A DNA stretch of 64,000 bases from NCBI GenBank assembly GCA_006218065.1, contig VBWE01000014.1:65618-129617 (forward strand), in the 5' to 3' direction. Shown in pieces: positions 26,598 through 34,442 of the stretch. Made by a program: the position numbers and the translations under genes. Source of the stretch: Bacteroidota bacterium (GTDB taxonomy: Bacteria; Bacteroidota; Bacteroidia; Palsa-965). How positions within the stretch are numbered: the first letter of the stretch is position 1; each line of letters opens with the position of its first letter. The notes under the pieces are model-generated. The model ran no database searches. It had not been told where the DNA came from and saw only the letters and a program-made list of their open reading frames with translations.

Positions 26598-27731
26598 TTC
26601 TTTCCCGAGATTTTTGAGCAGGATAATTCCGGGCCGTTTTCCTTTTTCAAAACTACCGAGCGCGGGCATGTCCAGCGCGTCCGCGCCATTTTTGGTGGCC
26701 CAGTGCAGCAGCGTTTCGATCTCAAGATACGGAACGGCGGCGGCAATCACTTTCAGTTCTTCGAGTACCGAAAGCGTATCGTTCGAGGCGAGGCTGTCGG
26801 TGCCGATGGTGATGCGCACACCGGCATCCGTAAAAATTTCATAATCGGGCAGCCGGTTTTCGATGTAGAGATTGGCTTTCGGGCAGAAGCACCAGTACAG
26901 GTTCGGAAAAATTCCGTTGGTGAAACGGATGTCGGCGGCGGTAGTGAACGTATTGTGCACGAGCAGCAGCGGATCGTCCGGGTTCATATTCGGCAGCGTC
27001 CGGCGAAGCGCGTTTATGCCCGGCGCTTTGAACCAGGAAATGTCGATGCCGAGAAACCGGTACAGTTCCAGCATATCGCCCGTGCCTTTTTCGAAAAATT
27101 CATTTTCCGCCGCGCTTTCCTGGTTGTGGATGCTCAGCATTTTTCCTTCCCGGTTATTTTCGGAAATAAGCCGGAGCAATTCTTCCGAAACCGTGTAAGG
27201 CGCATGCGGAACGATGGTTGCCGGGTGATCGTGAATTTTCCCGAGCAGTTCCAGCCCGCCCTGCATCACCTGCTGCGCGGCTGCGGGATTCAGCGCCAGC
27301 AATTCGATGAAGGTATGGTACGCGATTCTTTTTTTACTCTTCTGCAAAAACGAATCCGCCGTATTGGAAATGTCACCGACCCCGACGATACCGTTCCGGT
27401 ACATTTCGTCTTCGCCGTCGATGATGGCCTGCTGAATCTGCTCCGTGGTAAACTGGTTCCGCTTCGGTAAAAGTTCTTTTGCAAAACCGACGAAACCGGT
27501 ATGCCGCGTAACCTGTCCGCGCAGGTGCGAAAGTTCGAGGTGACAATGCGTATTGATGAAACCCGGGCAAAGCATGCCGCTGAAATGCTGCACCTGTTCG
27601 GGAACGGATGAAGCGGACTCCGGGTCCAGAAGATCGGTTATGGTTCCCTGTGCGTCGGTTACGAGAATTCCGCCGGGAACGATGCCCGTATGCGGTGAAA
27701 AAATATGATCGGCAGAGAAGAAACGCTGCAT
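26556..27731 (-). CDS. Amidohydrolase-family deaminase (ATZ/TRZ-like)
   Basis: The 391-aa product belongs to the metal-dependent amidohydrolase superfamily: GFINTHCHLELSHLRG carries the HxH metal motif, VPHAPYTVSEELL and MLSIHNQESAAE supply later histidines, LLVHNTFTT follows, and ITIGTDSLASNDTLSVLEEL carries the metal-binding Asp. The N- and C-terminal strands (ADHIFSPHTGIVPGG, KGKRPGIILL) make the composite beta-domain. HLEFSHL-type sequences occur in aminodeoxyfutalosine deaminases of menaquinone synthesis, so that is one possible role, but the window has no other mqn gene. A -7 box ends 7 bp upstream of the ATG. Confidence 0.85.
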   Translation of the reverse strand: MQRFFSADHIFSPHTGIVPGGILVTDAQGTITDLLDPESASSVPEQVQHFSGMLCPGFINTHCHLELSHLRGQVTRHTGFVGFAKELLPKRNQFTTEQIQQAIIDGEDEMYRNGIVGVGDISNTADSFLQKSKKRIAYHTFIELLALNPAAAQQVMQGGLELLGKIHDHPATIVPHAPYTVSEELLRLISENNREGKMLSIHNQESAAENEFFEKGTGDMLELYRFLGIDISWFKAPGINALRRTLPNMNPDDPLLLVHNTFTTAADIRFTNGIFPNLYWCFCPKANLYIENRLPDYEIFTDAGVRITIGTDSLASNDTLSVLEELKVIAAAVPYLEIETLLHWATKNGADALDMPALGSFEKGKRPGIILLKNLGKELRMSSAAEVVRVL

Positions 27732-27738
27732 AGTCCTG

Positions 27739-27746
27739 CAAAATTA
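27739..27746 (-). promoter_or_regulatory. Putative promoter -7 box, amidohydrolase gene
   Basis: TAATTTTG on the minus strand, full TAnnTTTG match, only 7 bp before the ATG at 27731, implying a leaderless transcript. Confidence 0.5.
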
Positions 27747-27791
27747 GCAGGATCAGCATCCAAAAATACAATACCGGCGGATGAAATAGAA

Positions 27792-28106
27792 TTACTGCAG
27801 GATTTGTTTTGCTTCGCGAAGCAGGAACGCCTGCTGCAGCATATCGTTCAGCCGGTGAATTTCCTGCGGGGAAAAAGCGAGCAGCATATTTTCGTCAGCT
27901 GTGCGGATGTGCATGTTTTTCACGGGGCAGTCGGCACAGGACGCGCATTTTTCCGACTGTGCGCGGATCACGGAAGAAAATTCACGGAACTCATGACCCG
28001 AAAAAGAAAAAACGACCGTTCCGAAAGCGACCTGCATGCGGTTGCATCCGCCGCAATGCGCAGTGTATCCCCAGTCATCGTAATACAATACGTTAAAATC
28101 GCACAT
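27792..28106 (-). CDS. Small Cys-rich protein (DUF6686-like)
   Basis: The 104-aa product has HCGGCNRMQVAFG and then CASCADCPVKNMHI, six cysteines that could bind a metal such as zinc. The layout (CxxC near residue 18, then a CxxCxxC) resembles DUF6686, a Bacteroidota family without known function. A helical C-terminus follows (SPQEIHRLNDMLQQAFLL). The gene overlaps the end of the 59-codon gene at 28093-28272 by 14 bp, so the two are probably translated together from the promoter at 28289. Confidence 0.75.
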   Translation of the reverse strand: MCDFNVLYYDDWGYTAHCGGCNRMQVAFGTVVFSFSGHEFREFSSVIRAQSEKCASCADCPVKNMHIRTADENMLLAFSPQEIHRLNDMLQQAFLLREAKQILQ

Positions 28107-28272
28107 GCCTGTCGCGGGTTTCAGTTGCCGGGAAGAAAAACGAAGCCGGACCTGCCACAGCGTAAATGCGGGTCATGTGTTCGTCGGCATTCACGCCGAT
28201 GATTTTGATCTCCTGCGTTTCCTGCTGTTTTAAAACGCGGATGAGTTTATTTTCCGGTTGCGGTTTTTTCAT
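28093..28272 (-). CDS. Small protein of 59 residues, first gene of a two-gene operon
   Basis: Not a recognised family. The product begins MKKPQPENKLIRVLKQQETQ and continues EIKIIGVNADEHMTRIYAVA; it is hydrophilic with a short hydrophobic centre (YAVAGPASFFF). Support for being real: a full-match -7 box (TACATTTG) 16 bp ahead of its ATG, codon use like its neighbours, and a 14-bp stop/start overlap with the Cys-rich gene. The alternative is that this region is only the leader of the 27792-28106 gene. Confidence 0.5.
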   Translation of the reverse strand: MKKPQPENKLIRVLKQQETQEIKIIGVNADEHMTRIYAVAGPASFFFPATETRDRHVRF

Positions 28273-28288
28273 GTCGGTCAGCTTTCAG

Positions 28289-28296
28289 CAAATGTA
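28289..28296 (-). promoter_or_regulatory. Putative promoter -7 box, small two-gene operon
   Basis: TACATTTG on the minus strand, full TAnnTTTG match, 16 bp before the ATG at 28272. Confidence 0.55.
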
Positions 28297-28410
28297 GAAC
28301 CGGCAAAACGCATGAGTCAATACGCCGGAATAGGTATTCTTTGGCGCAAACGATACCCGGTTTTGGGTACGATATTCATAATCCGCTGCTTTGCACAGAT
28401 TTGCAATCCG

Positions 28411-28418
28411 TACCTTTG
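28411..28418 (+). promoter_or_regulatory. Promoter -7 box of rlmN
   Basis: TACCTTTG, full TAnnTTTG match. The rlmN ATG follows 6 bp later, so the transcript should have almost no 5' leader. Confidence 0.6.
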
Positions 28419-28424
28419 CACCTG

Positions 28425-29504
28425 ATGAACACCGCAGGCCAAAAGAATATCCGCGCACTTTCCCTGGACGAGCTGAAAACGTTTTTCACCGAACAGGGCG
28501 ATAAGGCATTTCGCGCGAAGCAGGTTTACGAATGGCTCTGGCAGAAATCGGCGCACCGTTTCGAAGAGATGACCAATCTCTCGAAAACCACGCGCGACCT
28601 GCTCGGCCGGCATTTCGTGATCAACGCCGTGTGCATCGACAATTTCCAGGTGAGCCGCGACCGGACGATCAAAAATGCGTTTCGCCTGCACGACGGCAAT
28701 ATCGTGGAAGGCGTACTGATTCCTACCGAAACGCGGATGACCGCCTGCATTTCTTCGCAGGTCGGCTGCAGCCTCACCTGTAAATTCTGCGCAACCGGCA
28801 GGCTGGCCCGGCTCCGCAACCTCGACGCCGATGAAATCGTGGACCAGGTGGTGCTCATCCGCAAACAGGCGCTGGAACGTTACGATCAGAACCTGACCAA
28901 TATCGTGTACATGGGTATGGGCGAACCGTTGCTGAATTACCGCAGCGTACTCGAATCGGCCGAACGGATCAGCGCGCCCGACGGACTGGGCATGAGTCCG
29001 CAACGGATCACCGTTTCAACCGCAGGTATCGCGAAAATGATCAAAAAGCTCGGCGACGACGAAGTGAAATTCAATCTCGCGCTTTCGCTTCACGCAGCCA
29101 ACGATGCGAAGCGGAATCATATCATGCCGATCAACGAGCAGAATACGCTGGATGCACTGGCCGAAGCGCTCAATTATTTTTATGACAAAACCGGGACGCG
29201 CGTAACCTTCGAGTTCATCGTGTTCCGCGATTTCAACGACAGCACGCAGGATGCACTCGAACTGGCAGCCTACTGCAAAAAAGTTCCCGCCAAAGTGAAC
29301 ATCATCGAATACAACCCGATCGATGACGGCGAATTCCAGCAAACCACATCCGCGCGGCTGGATAATTTCAAGGAAGTGCTCGAAAGCAAGAACGTGATCG
29401 TCAACGTGCGGCGCAGCCGCGGAAAAGATATCGATGCCGCCTGCGGACAGCTCGCCAATAAAAACGACGCGATGCGGAAAACGGAAGTGAAGAGGAAAGA
29501 TTGA
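28425..29504 (+). CDS. rlmN: 23S rRNA (adenine(2503)-C(2))-methyltransferase
   Basis: Radical SAM enzyme that methylates C2 of A2503 in 23S rRNA and A37 of some tRNAs. The 359-aa product has ALSLDELKTFFTEQGDKAFR, QVYEWLWQKSAHRFEEMTNL, the radical SAM cluster CSLTCKFCATG, IVYMGMGEPLLNY, ITVSTAGIAKMIKKL, LALSLHAAND, and near the end RRSRGKDIDAACGQL, which holds the methyl-carrying Cys. The frame is open 28 codons upstream, but MNTAGQKNIRALSL fits homologues and the promoter box sits between. Length is normal. Confidence 0.96.
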   Translation: MNTAGQKNIRALSLDELKTFFTEQGDKAFRAKQVYEWLWQKSAHRFEEMTNLSKTTRDLLGRHFVINAVCIDNFQVSRDRTIKNAFRLHDGNIVEGVLIPTETRMTACISSQVGCSLTCKFCATGRLARLRNLDADEIVDQVVLIRKQALERYDQNLTNIVYMGMGEPLLNYRSVLESAERISAPDGLGMSPQRITVSTAGIAKMIKKLGDDEVKFNLALSLHAANDAKRNHIMPINEQNTLDALAEALNYFYDKTGTRVTFEFIVFRDFNDSTQDALELAAYCKKVPAKVNIIEYNPIDDGEFQQTTSARLDNFKEVLESKNVIVNVRRSRGKDIDAACGQLANKNDAMRKTEVKRKD

Positions 29505-29826
29505 GTGCTGCCAGGTCTCGGCTACCCCGCCTCCCAAAGTTATACGGCGGGCAGGCGCTCGACCTGATGAGATCGTTTAACTTTTATTTCCGACTATCGT
29601 TCGGGCTGACGAATCCTTATACATACAAGTCCGAAAGCAGCAAACAACAGACAGGTAGTCATTGCGAGCGAAGTATTCCGCTCGCTTTGCTTTTATGTAG
29701 AGACTCACGCAGCGAAGCAATCGCTTCCGAAGGTGTAACGCTGCGCTCGCAATGACTACAATCTGTTTTCCGCTGCACAGTAATTTGTTCATTCGCTTTT
29801 TCCGCTGTGCAATGATTACAATCTGA
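29505..29826. repeat. Repeat-filled intergenic region (322 bp)
   Basis: No gene seen between the convergent rlmN and 29827-31431 genes. It contains a long version of the CTCGGCT...GCTCGACCTGA repeat (29513-29571, interrupted by CCCGCCTCCCAAAG and a complementary CGGCGGG), then a perfect 16-bp inverted repeat GTAGTCATTGCGAGCG (29655-29670) with 29744-29759, a widespread bacterial intergenic palindrome type, and two nearly identical copies of TGATTACAATCTG/TGACTACAATCTG (29753 and 29813). Confidence 0.75.
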
Positions 29827-31431
29827 TCAATTCGAATATTGTATCTTATTAAAGAAAAACACCGTCCGTTTTTTCTTTCCGCCTTTGCCTTTTTCTTCCG
29901 TGTTTTTGATGCGCTGGTAGCCCCAGGTCACAAAATAATTGTCGTACCAGAAAGCCATGTCGCTGTCGTAGTTCGATCGTACTTTATCGCCTTCTTTGTT
30001 CGTTTCGATCGGCGTGGACGATTTGTTGTCGATCACTTCGCTGCCCTGGATGATTTTACTGTGGATGGCGCCGCCGTAAGCGTATGCCAGTACGAGTTCC
30101 TTTTCCTGCGGCAGTACACGTACGCGTTCCTTCAGGTTGAAAGTTAAAATGTTCCAGATCTCGAATGTATTATCCCAGAGCATGTTCCCGCTTTTGTCGA
30201 ATCCGCAAACGATCGCGTGCGTGTATCGCCAGCCGTCGAATACCTGGCGGGTGCGCGTAACGGGTTTCCCGTTTACGTACTCGGTATAAAACTCCGTATG
30301 GTATTCCGGGTAATAGGCTTCGGCAACCATGATGTACTGATCGTTGTATTCGAGTACATCATGAACCAGCAACTGGTAATTCACATCCAGTGTTTGTCCT
30401 TGTTCACTTTTTTTCCGGGCGCGTTTTTTCATCTTCATGGCTTTGCGCGCGGAATAATTCGCTTCAATGTATTTCCAGAAACTTTTCAATTCCGAAAACG
30501 CATAGTATTTGATGAATTCCTGTTCTTCGCCCTTGGCTTTGGTGATGTAAAGCCCGTCGGAATACGGCGAAACAACAACCTGTTTGCCGCTTGTCGAGGC
30601 CTGGGAATAGGTGCCGACAATCAGTTTTTCCTTGTTTTTAAGATTGGAAACATGCGCGTTCAGCGGCAGGTTTGCACCCTGGGGATCGAGGCGGAGTTCG
30701 CTTTTCGGACCGCCGTTCGCGTAAAATTCTTTTACATCGAGGTCGAAGGTTTTTTTGTCGGGATGGCTCGCGATCACCGCGTCAAACGTTTTCTGTTCGG
30801 TGTCTTTCGAAATATCGGTTACGCTGCACTGTCCTTTGTATTTCAGTTTGGCCAGTTCGCTGTTCTGCGCGGCAAGGTCGGTGTGCATGAGCAGCGGCGT
30901 AGTATTTACCGCGCTGCGCGCAAGTCCGCAGGTATATCCGTACAGGCACATCTGGAACCAGGAAGGAACCGTACTTCCGCCCCAGAACGCATCGTCGCCC
31001 ATCGCTTTGAAATCGGTAACGCGCATGCGCACGGGCGTTTTCCCGTTGGTGGCAGTAATTGAACCGCTGTTGATATTCAGGCGCAGCACGCTGTAATCGG
31101 CATTCCTGCGCGTGCCCATCAGGAGCAGGTACAGATTATCCATATCATAATCGTACTTCACCATGGTCATCCGCGAACTTACGGCCTGCTGCTTGGTCCA
31201 CACCTTTTTGAAATTCACATCGTACTTGGTGAATTCGATGACCTTTTCGCCTTTCTCTCCTTTTTCCTGGTTTTCATTAAAAAGAATCACGCCGTTTTTT
31301 CCTACGGGAAGAATATTGTACTGGTCGGAAGCCGAAGCGGCTTCGATTTCCATGCGCATCAGGCTTTGTGCGTTCGAAGCGGCAAACGACAGGAAAAATG
31401 AAGCGGTGAATAAGAGGCGGGAAAAGTTCAT
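29827..31431 (-). CDS. Exported protein of unknown function
   Basis: The 534-aa product starts MNFSRLLFTASFFLSFAASN, a signal peptide that ends NAQ. The remainder looks like a beta-propeller of irregular repeats: EFTKYDVNFKKVWTKQ, VKYDYDMDNLYLLLMGTRRN, DFKAMGDDAFWGGSTVPSWF, LIVGTYSQAST, IMVAEAYYPEYHTEFYTEY and AIVCGFDKSGNMLWDNTFEI. The phrase DxxGNxLWDN is common in Bacteroidota propeller-like proteins. A basic patch KMKKRARKKSEQ lies near residue 345. No enzyme motif is recognised. It has its own -7 box in the 26-bp gap behind the upstream gene, although it may also be read as the last gene of that operon. Confidence 0.7.
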   Translation of the reverse strand: MNFSRLLFTASFFLSFAASNAQSLMRMEIEAASASDQYNILPVGKNGVILFNENQEKGEKGEKVIEFTKYDVNFKKVWTKQQAVSSRMTMVKYDYDMDNLYLLLMGTRRNADYSVLRLNINSGSITATNGKTPVRMRVTDFKAMGDDAFWGGSTVPSWFQMCLYGYTCGLARSAVNTTPLLMHTDLAAQNSELAKLKYKGQCSVTDISKDTEQKTFDAVIASHPDKKTFDLDVKEFYANGGPKSELRLDPQGANLPLNAHVSNLKNKEKLIVGTYSQASTSGKQVVVSPYSDGLYITKAKGEEQEFIKYYAFSELKSFWKYIEANYSARKAMKMKKRARKKSEQGQTLDVNYQLLVHDVLEYNDQYIMVAEAYYPEYHTEFYTEYVNGKPVTRTRQVFDGWRYTHAIVCGFDKSGNMLWDNTFEIWNILTFNLKERVRVLPQEKELVLAYAYGGAIHSKIIQGSEVIDNKSSTPIETNKEGDKVRSNYDSDMAFWYDNYFVTWGYQRIKNTEEKGKGGKKKRTVFFFNKIQYSN

Positions 31432-31452
31432 GACCCCGGGTTTTTGTAAATA

Positions 31453-31460
31453 CAAATTTA
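31453..31460 (-). promoter_or_regulatory. Putative promoter -7 box, minus strand
   Basis: TAAATTTG on the minus strand, full TAnnTTTG match, 21 bp before the ATG at 31431; it overlaps the stop codon of the upstream gene. Confidence 0.45.
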
Positions 31461-32306
31461 CGGTTGTTTCTTCAGAATCCGGGCACGGATTTTTTCCTGG
31501 TACGCCTCGATCTTCCGCGCATTGTACTCGTCGGCCAGCTTGCCGGCATAACGCACGCCGCCGGAATAGAAACGCGCAGCCAGTCCAAGCCCGGTAGCCG
31601 TTCCTGAAATGTAATACCCGTCAAGCACCGTCCACGCGCCGTAAGCCAGCGAACCGGTTACGAGAATAAAACTGGTCAATCCGCGGATGGGTTTTCCCGC
31701 GTATACCTGCCCGAGACCGGGAACGATGATGGAAAGTCTCCTTGCTTTCGTTTTGCTTTTCAGTTTCAATTCTTTTTCGTCGCCGATCAGCTGCGTCGTA
31801 TCAATAACAAGATGATTGAACTGCGCATAACGGATCACATGTTGTTTCGCCGCCGCCCAGTTTTCCTGTTCGAGATCGACGAGCGCCTGCAGTAAAAGGC
31901 AACTGTCGCGCCAGGAAGAATCGTTCATCAGCCTGATCTGCGTGAGCTGGAAAGCGGCTTCGGCTGCGTTGGACGATAAGTACGCGCAGAGCGCCGATTC
32001 GTAACGCAGGAAATACTGCAGGGAATCGGGCAAGGGTAAAGTATCGGCGCGTTTCAGGTTGCGCACGGCTTCGGTGTAATTGCCGGCGGCTTTCAGGCAG
32101 CGTCCTTTGTGCAGCAGGGCTTCGCCGCGGACTGCAGGATCAGCGTTCAGGAAAAGAATCTTTTCACAGGCGAGTGCCGCTTCATTGTATTTACCGGCAG
32201 TGCACAGGCTGTCGGCCCCCGCGAAGAGGTCGGGCTGCTTTGCCGCCGAAAACAGTTTACCTGCGTAAACGCTGCAAAGCAAAAGAAAGATCAGCCTGTA
32301 CCACAT
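31458..32306 (-). CDS. TPR-type envelope protein with C-terminal PGLGQ membrane motif
   Basis: The 282-aa product has an N-terminal hydrophobic signal (LIFLLLCSVYAGKLF), TPR-like helices (FAGADSLCTAGKYNEAALAC, LLHKGRCLKAAGNYTEAVRN) to about residue 175, then a membrane part that starts RLSIIVPGLGQVYAGKPIRG and continues LTSFILVTGSLAYGAW. The PGxGQxYxGKxxxG motif is like that in TM2/DUF5683 membrane proteins. It is a paralogue of the upstream gene (PGLGKVYAGKPRHG) and overlaps it by 50 bp. Function unknown; it belongs to the operon with the YidD-domain protein. Confidence 0.75.
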   Translation of the reverse strand: MWYRLIFLLLCSVYAGKLFSAAKQPDLFAGADSLCTAGKYNEAALACEKILFLNADPAVRGEALLHKGRCLKAAGNYTEAVRNLKRADTLPLPDSLQYFLRYESALCAYLSSNAAEAAFQLTQIRLMNDSSWRDSCLLLQALVDLEQENWAAAKQHVIRYAQFNHLVIDTTQLIGDEKELKLKSKTKARRLSIIVPGLGQVYAGKPIRGLTSFILVTGSLAYGAWTVLDGYYISGTATGLGLAARFYSGGVRYAGKLADEYNARKIEAYQEKIRARILKKQP

Positions 32307-33135
32307 AGTGTACGTCGTTTATTGTTTCACGGCGCTGCACGCGGACGGTAAGCGCGCTGCCGTAAATATTTCCGAGATAAAAAACCGAGAACAGGGAGGC
32401 GTAGCCGATGAACCGCGCATCTTTTATGCCGCCTTTCCGGTAGGCTTCGAAAGCCTGCACGCCGAGCACGGCAACCGGTGTAAAAGCCGCCAGCCCGTGA
32501 CGCGGTTTGCCTGCATATACTTTACCGAGACCGGGAACGATGGCCGAAAGTGCGCCGGCCACGAACGGTGATTTTTTTTTGATGCTGCGAAGCCTTTGTT
32601 CCTGCTCCATCAGCCGTTTGAATTCACCGTTCTCTTCGCGGTATAATATTCCTGCGGAAGAATTATCCTGCACCAGTTTGCGAAACTGCGCCGTATCGTC
32701 CTGCAGCAAAGCCGCAGCAAGCAAACCGTAGCTGCGGATACCGGCAAGGGCGCTGTCGCCGGCGGAAACGTTATTGAACACGGATTCGAGTTCTGCATAG
32801 TTTTCCTGCTGCAGCTGAACCAGTGCATTACTGCACACGGCGCGCGTAAAAAAAACACTGCCCGGGGAAACTGCGTGGAAAGCGCGGGCGGCGGCATCTT
32901 TCCGGCCGGTTCTTTCCAAACTTTCGCCCAGCTGGAATTCCAGGCTGTCGTGCTGCGCGGGGGAAAGCGTATAACGATCGTTCATGTTGCCGAGCTGGAG
33001 CGCGGCGTCCCGGTGCAGCTGGTTTTTCAGCAGGTGATCGGCGAAAGCGCGGTCGGCGGAATACGCACTGTCCTGCGCAAAAATTTTTCCGGCGGAAAAA
33101 AGAAAAAGAAAAACCAGCAGCCGGAACGGGGTCAA
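32257..33135 (-). CDS. Paralogous TPR-type envelope protein with PGLGK motif
   Basis: The 292-aa product starts MTPFRLLVFLFLFSAGKIFA, a signal peptide, followed by TPR-like helices (ALQLGNMNDRYTLSPAQHDS, QLGESLERTGRKDAAARAFH). The second half begins FVAGALSAIVPGLGKVYAGK and is membrane-embedded. Arrangement and motif match the gene that follows, with which it overlaps by 50 bp; the start overlaps the stop of the YidD-domain gene by 4 bp (ATGA), so all three should be translated together. Function unknown. Confidence 0.75.
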   Translation of the reverse strand: MTPFRLLVFLFLFSAGKIFAQDSAYSADRAFADHLLKNQLHRDAALQLGNMNDRYTLSPAQHDSLEFQLGESLERTGRKDAAARAFHAVSPGSVFFTRAVCSNALVQLQQENYAELESVFNNVSAGDSALAGIRSYGLLAAALLQDDTAQFRKLVQDNSSAGILYREENGEFKRLMEQEQRLRSIKKKSPFVAGALSAIVPGLGKVYAGKPRHGLAAFTPVAVLGVQAFEAYRKGGIKDARFIGYASLFSVFYLGNIYGSALTVRVQRRETINDVHYVVQADLSFALQRLRR

Positions 33136-33599
33136 TGTTTCTTGCGGTATAACGAGGGTTCGTCTACGATATGATTATGCCCGTCGGTCCGCGAATTCGG
33201 AATTTCGGGCAGCACGCCGGTGGAGCAGCGCGTGAGCCGGTCGGCAGTGAGCAGGATGCCGCGCAGCAAACCGATTTCGCGGATGGCCGCTTTGCTGAAA
33301 TTGGAACAGGTGCGTTCGTACAGGCATTCCGCGGAGATCTGCGGCGAAATCACGCCCTGGTAAACGAACATGGCTCCGGTGAGCATGAGCCGGACGGGAT
33401 TGTAGCGCGCGAATGCGTTTTTCTTTTTCGCTTCCATCGGTTTTTTATTATTCACCGAATCGATGCGGCCGTTGTAACCGAATTTCGCTGCGGAAGGTTC
33501 GTACTGCTGCAGCAATTGAAAATCGGATTGCGTTGTTTGCGCAGAAGCGATCCGCCCGAACAGCAAAAAAGAAAAAAATAAAATGATTCCTGCGCGCAT
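33132..33599 (-). CDS. YidD-domain protein with signal peptide
   Basis: YidD helps insert inner-membrane proteins together with YidC. The 155-aa product has MRAGIILFFSFLLFGRIASA, a signal sequence not found in classic YidD, then a linker and the YidD-like domain (about residues 65-130): PVRLMLTGAMFVYQGVISPQ, ECLYERTCSNFSKAAI and LLRGILLTADRLTRC. The usual CRFxPTCSxYxxxAI core is altered to CLYERTCSNFSKAAI but keeps the two Cys. It is about twice the size of ordinary YidD (about 70-85 aa). Neighbours are envelope proteins, not rnpA/yidC, so its task may differ. Confidence 0.8.
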   Translation of the reverse strand: MRAGIILFFSFLLFGRIASAQTTQSDFQLLQQYEPSAAKFGYNGRIDSVNNKKPMEAKKKNAFARYNPVRLMLTGAMFVYQGVISPQISAECLYERTCSNFSKAAIREIGLLRGILLTADRLTRCSTGVLPEIPNSRTDGHNHIVDEPSLYRKKH

Positions 33600-33610
33600 A
33601 TCTTCAAAGA

Positions 33611-34324
33611 TCACATTCCCCAACCGAATTTCAAACCGATGCCGAAGTTTGGCGCAACCCGGTGATAGGCCGGTGACACCTGGTTCGGAATTTCCGTCGC
33701 CCTGTTTTCCCAGGTTTGCCGGATGCCGGCCGCGATATAGAAATCAACGAAAGGTTCATTGGAATTCTCCGCGTTCTGCCAGCCACCGGCCAGCCGGATC
33801 TCCGAAACTTTCCGCAGGCCGGGATATACATCGTACACCAGGCCGGTAAATTCATACCAGTCCATTTTATAAGTCCGGAACGTAAACTCCGGCCCGATAT
33901 AAAAACCGGCGATCGCTACGTCCGCATGACGCGGAAAGATCCGGCCCTGCCCGCGAAAACTCCAGCCCGAACGGAATTTGGCATTCTCGTTGCTGAGAAA
34001 ATAACCGTTGTTCACGCTGGTTTCATAAAACAGGTCCGTATAGGTTACGCCGATCGCCGCTTCAACACTGTAAAACCGGTTGACCCGGTATTCCACGAAA
34101 GCCGGCAGTTCACCGGTAAGCAGCAATACCGGGCTGCACTTGAAGGCAATCCGCACGCTGTCGGAAAGAACCGAACGGGGCCGGGCCGCGTTTGGTTCGG
34201 TTACGGGGACAATTTCCGTTTTCACAGTCGTATCCGCGCCGGTTACCGTACCCAGCCTGCGCTGTGCCTGCAACTGTAAAGTAACCAGGGCAAATACGAC
34301 GATAAATATGCTGCGTGTGATCAT
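33611..34324 (-). CDS. Outer-membrane beta-barrel-like protein
   Basis: The 237-aa product starts MITRSIFIVVFALVTLQLQA, a signal peptide, and has an amphipathic beta pattern with many aromatic residues: LPAFVEYRVNRFYSVEAAIG, GFYIGPEFTFRTYKMDWYEF and PNFGIGLKFGWGM. The aromatic C-terminal region (LKFGWGM) fits a barrel. Small barrels of the DUF3575 type in Bacteroidota look similar; I cannot assign it further. It heads the minus-strand operon that continues with the YidD-domain gene after 11 bp. Confidence 0.7.
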   Translation of the reverse strand: MITRSIFIVVFALVTLQLQAQRRLGTVTGADTTVKTEIVPVTEPNAARPRSVLSDSVRIAFKCSPVLLLTGELPAFVEYRVNRFYSVEAAIGVTYTDLFYETSVNNGYFLSNENAKFRSGWSFRGQGRIFPRHADVAIAGFYIGPEFTFRTYKMDWYEFTGLVYDVYPGLRKVSEIRLAGGWQNAENSNEPFVDFYIAAGIRQTWENRATEIPNQVSPAYHRVAPNFGIGLKFGWGM

Positions 34325-34417
34325 TACTGCAAAATTTGCAAAAAAAACCGATAAGCAGCAAGAGCAAAGTCATTTTGCTATCCGAAGCGGTTCACAACAA
34401 TCGAGCATCCGAATTGT

Positions 34418-34425
34418 TAACTTTG
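34418..34425 (+). promoter_or_regulatory. Promoter -7 box of the polyprenyl synthase gene
   Basis: TAACTTTG, full TAnnTTTG match, 17 bp before the ATG at 34443, in the 118-bp divergent gap. Confidence 0.6.
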
Positions 34426-34442
34426 AGCCACTACTCCCATTT

